Below, piece by piece: positions 24,971-26,281 of a DNA stretch of 26,281 bases. Origin of the DNA: an uncultured Bacteroidales bacterium (GTDB lineage Bacteria; Bacteroidota; Bacteroidia; Bacteroidales; P3); assembly GCA_900319595.1 (NCBI GenBank), contig ONOZ01000016.1, positions 1 to 26,281 on the forward strand. Direction: 5' to 3'. The notes under the pieces were generated by a model. The model did not search any database. It was not told where the DNA came from and saw only the letters and a list, made by a program, of their open reading frames with translations. Every line of letters starts with the position of its first letter. Position 1 is the stretch's first letter. Position numbers and translations under genes: made by a program.

Positions 24971-25039
24971 TTACTAATCACCGAGAAAAATTTCTTAAAA
25001 TGAGTGATTAGTAAATTTTTTTCGGTGATTATTTTTTTT
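24971..25039. terminator. Overlapping alternative terminator hairpins between convergent genes
   Basis: Two mutually exclusive stems share one arm. Stem 1 pairs TTACTAATCAC (24971-24981) with GTGATTAGTAA (25004-25014), 11 perfect pairs, followed by seven T (25016-25022). Stem 2 pairs 24975-24993 with 25013-25031, 19 pairs including one G-U (core AATCACCGAG / TCGGTGATT), followed by eight T (25032-25039). Both stems also form on the minus strand, so the element can terminate the HhH gene and the TonB-dependent receptor gene. Confidence 0.75.
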
Positions 25040-25057
25040 AATTGCGATTTGTTTGAA

Positions 25058-26281
25058 TTAGAATCTCAAAGTCATTGCCAAAGACGGCATAATAGGCAAT
25101 TGGTCAATACGTTCAGCCGTGATTCTATCGTAATAGAACATATTGTTACGGTTATATATGTTAGTAGCACTTGCTTCAATTTCCAATATTGAATGTTTGA
25201 AGACATCAAAACGTTTTTTAGCTGATATATCAAAGCGATGGTATGCAGGAAGTCGCTTCGCATTCAATTCTCCATACATAGTAGTCAAAGTTCCTGCCGA
25301 AGAGATGTAATCTCCAGTGAAACCACCTGCAAAAGACAAGACTTCGCCAAATCCGGCAGTAGCGGTGAATGGGAATCCAGAGCCATAGTTCCAACGAACA
25401 CTTATCTCCCACGAACGGTCCATACCTAACTGATATGAAGCCAAGATATTAACGTTGTGTCGTCTGTCATAGTGTGGAGCATATGTGCGATTTTCACTTT
25501 TCTTTTCAACTTTACCTAAAGAATATATTGCCCAAACATATAATCTTCCGTCAGAATATTTAAAACTCATATCACCACCCCAAGCATCACCTTCTTCAAT
25601 TGCAAAGTTCTTTCTCAAATATTCAGGATAGGAAAGATGGTCGGACGAATTTGGAGTATAGAGTCTATCTCTATTGATGGCAATCAAATTAGACATAGTT
25701 TTGTAGTACCCTTCAATATTAAAAGACAAATACTTTGTAATATCCCACTCAGCACCAATAATAAAGTGATTGGATTTTTCAACATAGTGTGAAACCTCTT
25801 CGCCTCTAAATGTTTTGACAACGCCACCAAACAAATCTGGACTTGTAGTCAAGTAGCCTGTGAATAGATTGACGATGTCCCTATCAGATTTTGTATCAAT
25901 AAAAGTTTGAGAATACTTACCCATTGCTGCTTTTAAACGAAATTTATCTGTAATGTTGTATTTCATGGATAATCTTGGCTCAATTATTGCTTCAGACAAA
26001 GAGGCATAATACGAAATCCTCAAACTTGGTTCATATAAGAAATTACCTAAAAAGCCTTTAAATATTAAATAAGTCCCAGCATCAGAGGAATAGTCTTTAT
26101 TTTCTTCTTCTTGATTTTCAAAAAGAGTATTAGTAGTATTCCACATCAAATCTACACCGTAGCGTAATTGATTTTTAGAATAGAATTGCGTTACATCTAA
26201 ACTACCGTTGAAAGAGGCAATATTGCTTTTTTGATAACTACTTTTAGATTTCTCGTCCATTTCCATAGTATAATTAGAATA
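25058..26281 (-). CDS. TonB-dependent outer-membrane receptor, C-terminal part
   Basis: The frame is open to the right edge of the window, so the gene's start and plug domain lie outside; the first visible Met (26266) is internal. The visible ~407 residues are alternating polar and aromatic beta-strands with loops rich in Asp, Gly and Tyr. Segments such as EPRLSMKYNITDKFRLKAAM, LSFNIEGYYK and ISVRWNYGSGFPFTATAGFG are typical of the barrel of TonB-dependent receptors. The chain ends SLAMTLRF with the C-terminal Phe needed for outer-membrane insertion. Such receptors import siderophores, cobalamin or glycans using TonB energy. No ligand can be assigned from this part, and no SusD partner lies downstream of it. 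Confidence 0.85.
   Translation of the reverse strand, partial: YSNYTMEMDEKSKSSYQKSNIASFNGSLDVTQFYSKNQLRYGVDLMWNTTNTLFENQEEENKDYSSDAGTYLIFKGFLGNFLYEPSLRISYYASLSEAIIEPRLSMKYNITDKFRLKAAMGKYSQTFIDTKSDRDIVNLFTGYLTTSPDLFGGVVKTFRGEEVSHYVEKSNHFIIGAEWDITKYLSFNIEGYYKTMSNLIAINRDRLYTPNSSDHLSYPEYLRKNFAIEEGDAWGGDMSFKYSDGRLYVWAIYSLGKVEKKSENRTYAPHYDRRHNVNILASYQLGMDRSWEISVRWNYGSGFPFTATAGFGEVLSFAGGFTGDYISSAGTLTTMYGELNAKRLPAYHRFDISAKKRFDVFKHSILEIEASATNIYNRNNMFYYDRITAERIDQLPIMPSLAMTLRF

Overview
The window looks like a core chromosomal stretch of an AT-rich member of the Bacteroidota (probably Bacteroidales). Four things suggest this. Promoters upstream of most transcription units fit the Bacteroidota pattern (TTTG, 19-21 bp, TAnnTTTG). 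There are no strong Shine-Dalgarno sequences. A DUF4290 gene sits directly beside murA. Several proteins are typical Bacteroidota variants: a MurA with Asp at the usual Cys position, an NtrC-like regulator without an HTH, a degenerate arginase-fold protein, and a TonB-dependent receptor. No tRNA, rRNA, IS element, prophage or CRISPR array was seen, and no gap between genes exceeds about 215 bp.

Layout. Positions 1-183 hold a promoter that fires leftward out of the window. Then come priA (replication restart) and rpsA (ribosomal protein S1), both on the minus strand, separated by a compact terminator/promoter junction. A divergent intergenic region leads to rel/spoT (ppGpp metabolism) and nhaD (Na+/H+ antiporter) on the plus strand. 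A strong hairpin at 8601-8650 separates nhaD from a convergent minus-strand block. In transcription order that block is: CPBP membrane protease, PcrA/UvrD helicase, DUF4290 protein, murA, arginase-fold protein, then (after a repeat-rich 112 bp gap) an HTH-less NtrC-type response regulator and a membrane-anchored lytic transglycosylase. The first five genes overlap or nearly touch, so they are probably one operon joining DNA repair with peptidoglycan precursor synthesis. uvrA follows as its own minus-strand unit.

From 20.5 kb the plus strand carries an ICMT/PEMT-like membrane methyltransferase, then a xylA-xylE operon (xylose isomerase and a sugar:H+ symporter) that ends in a 15-bp hairpin, then a membrane-anchored helix-hairpin-helix protein. 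The last gene is the C-terminal part of a TonB-dependent receptor on the minus strand, cut by the window edge.

Most of the window is ordinary housekeeping content and I do not see an obvious new multi-gene system. The items most worth a second look are the arginase-fold protein that has lost most of its metal ligands, the response regulator without a DNA-binding domain, the Asp-type MurA (predicted fosfomycin insensitivity), and a pair of mutually exclusive terminator hairpins at 24971-25039 whose sequence recurs in the gap at 10881-10937.
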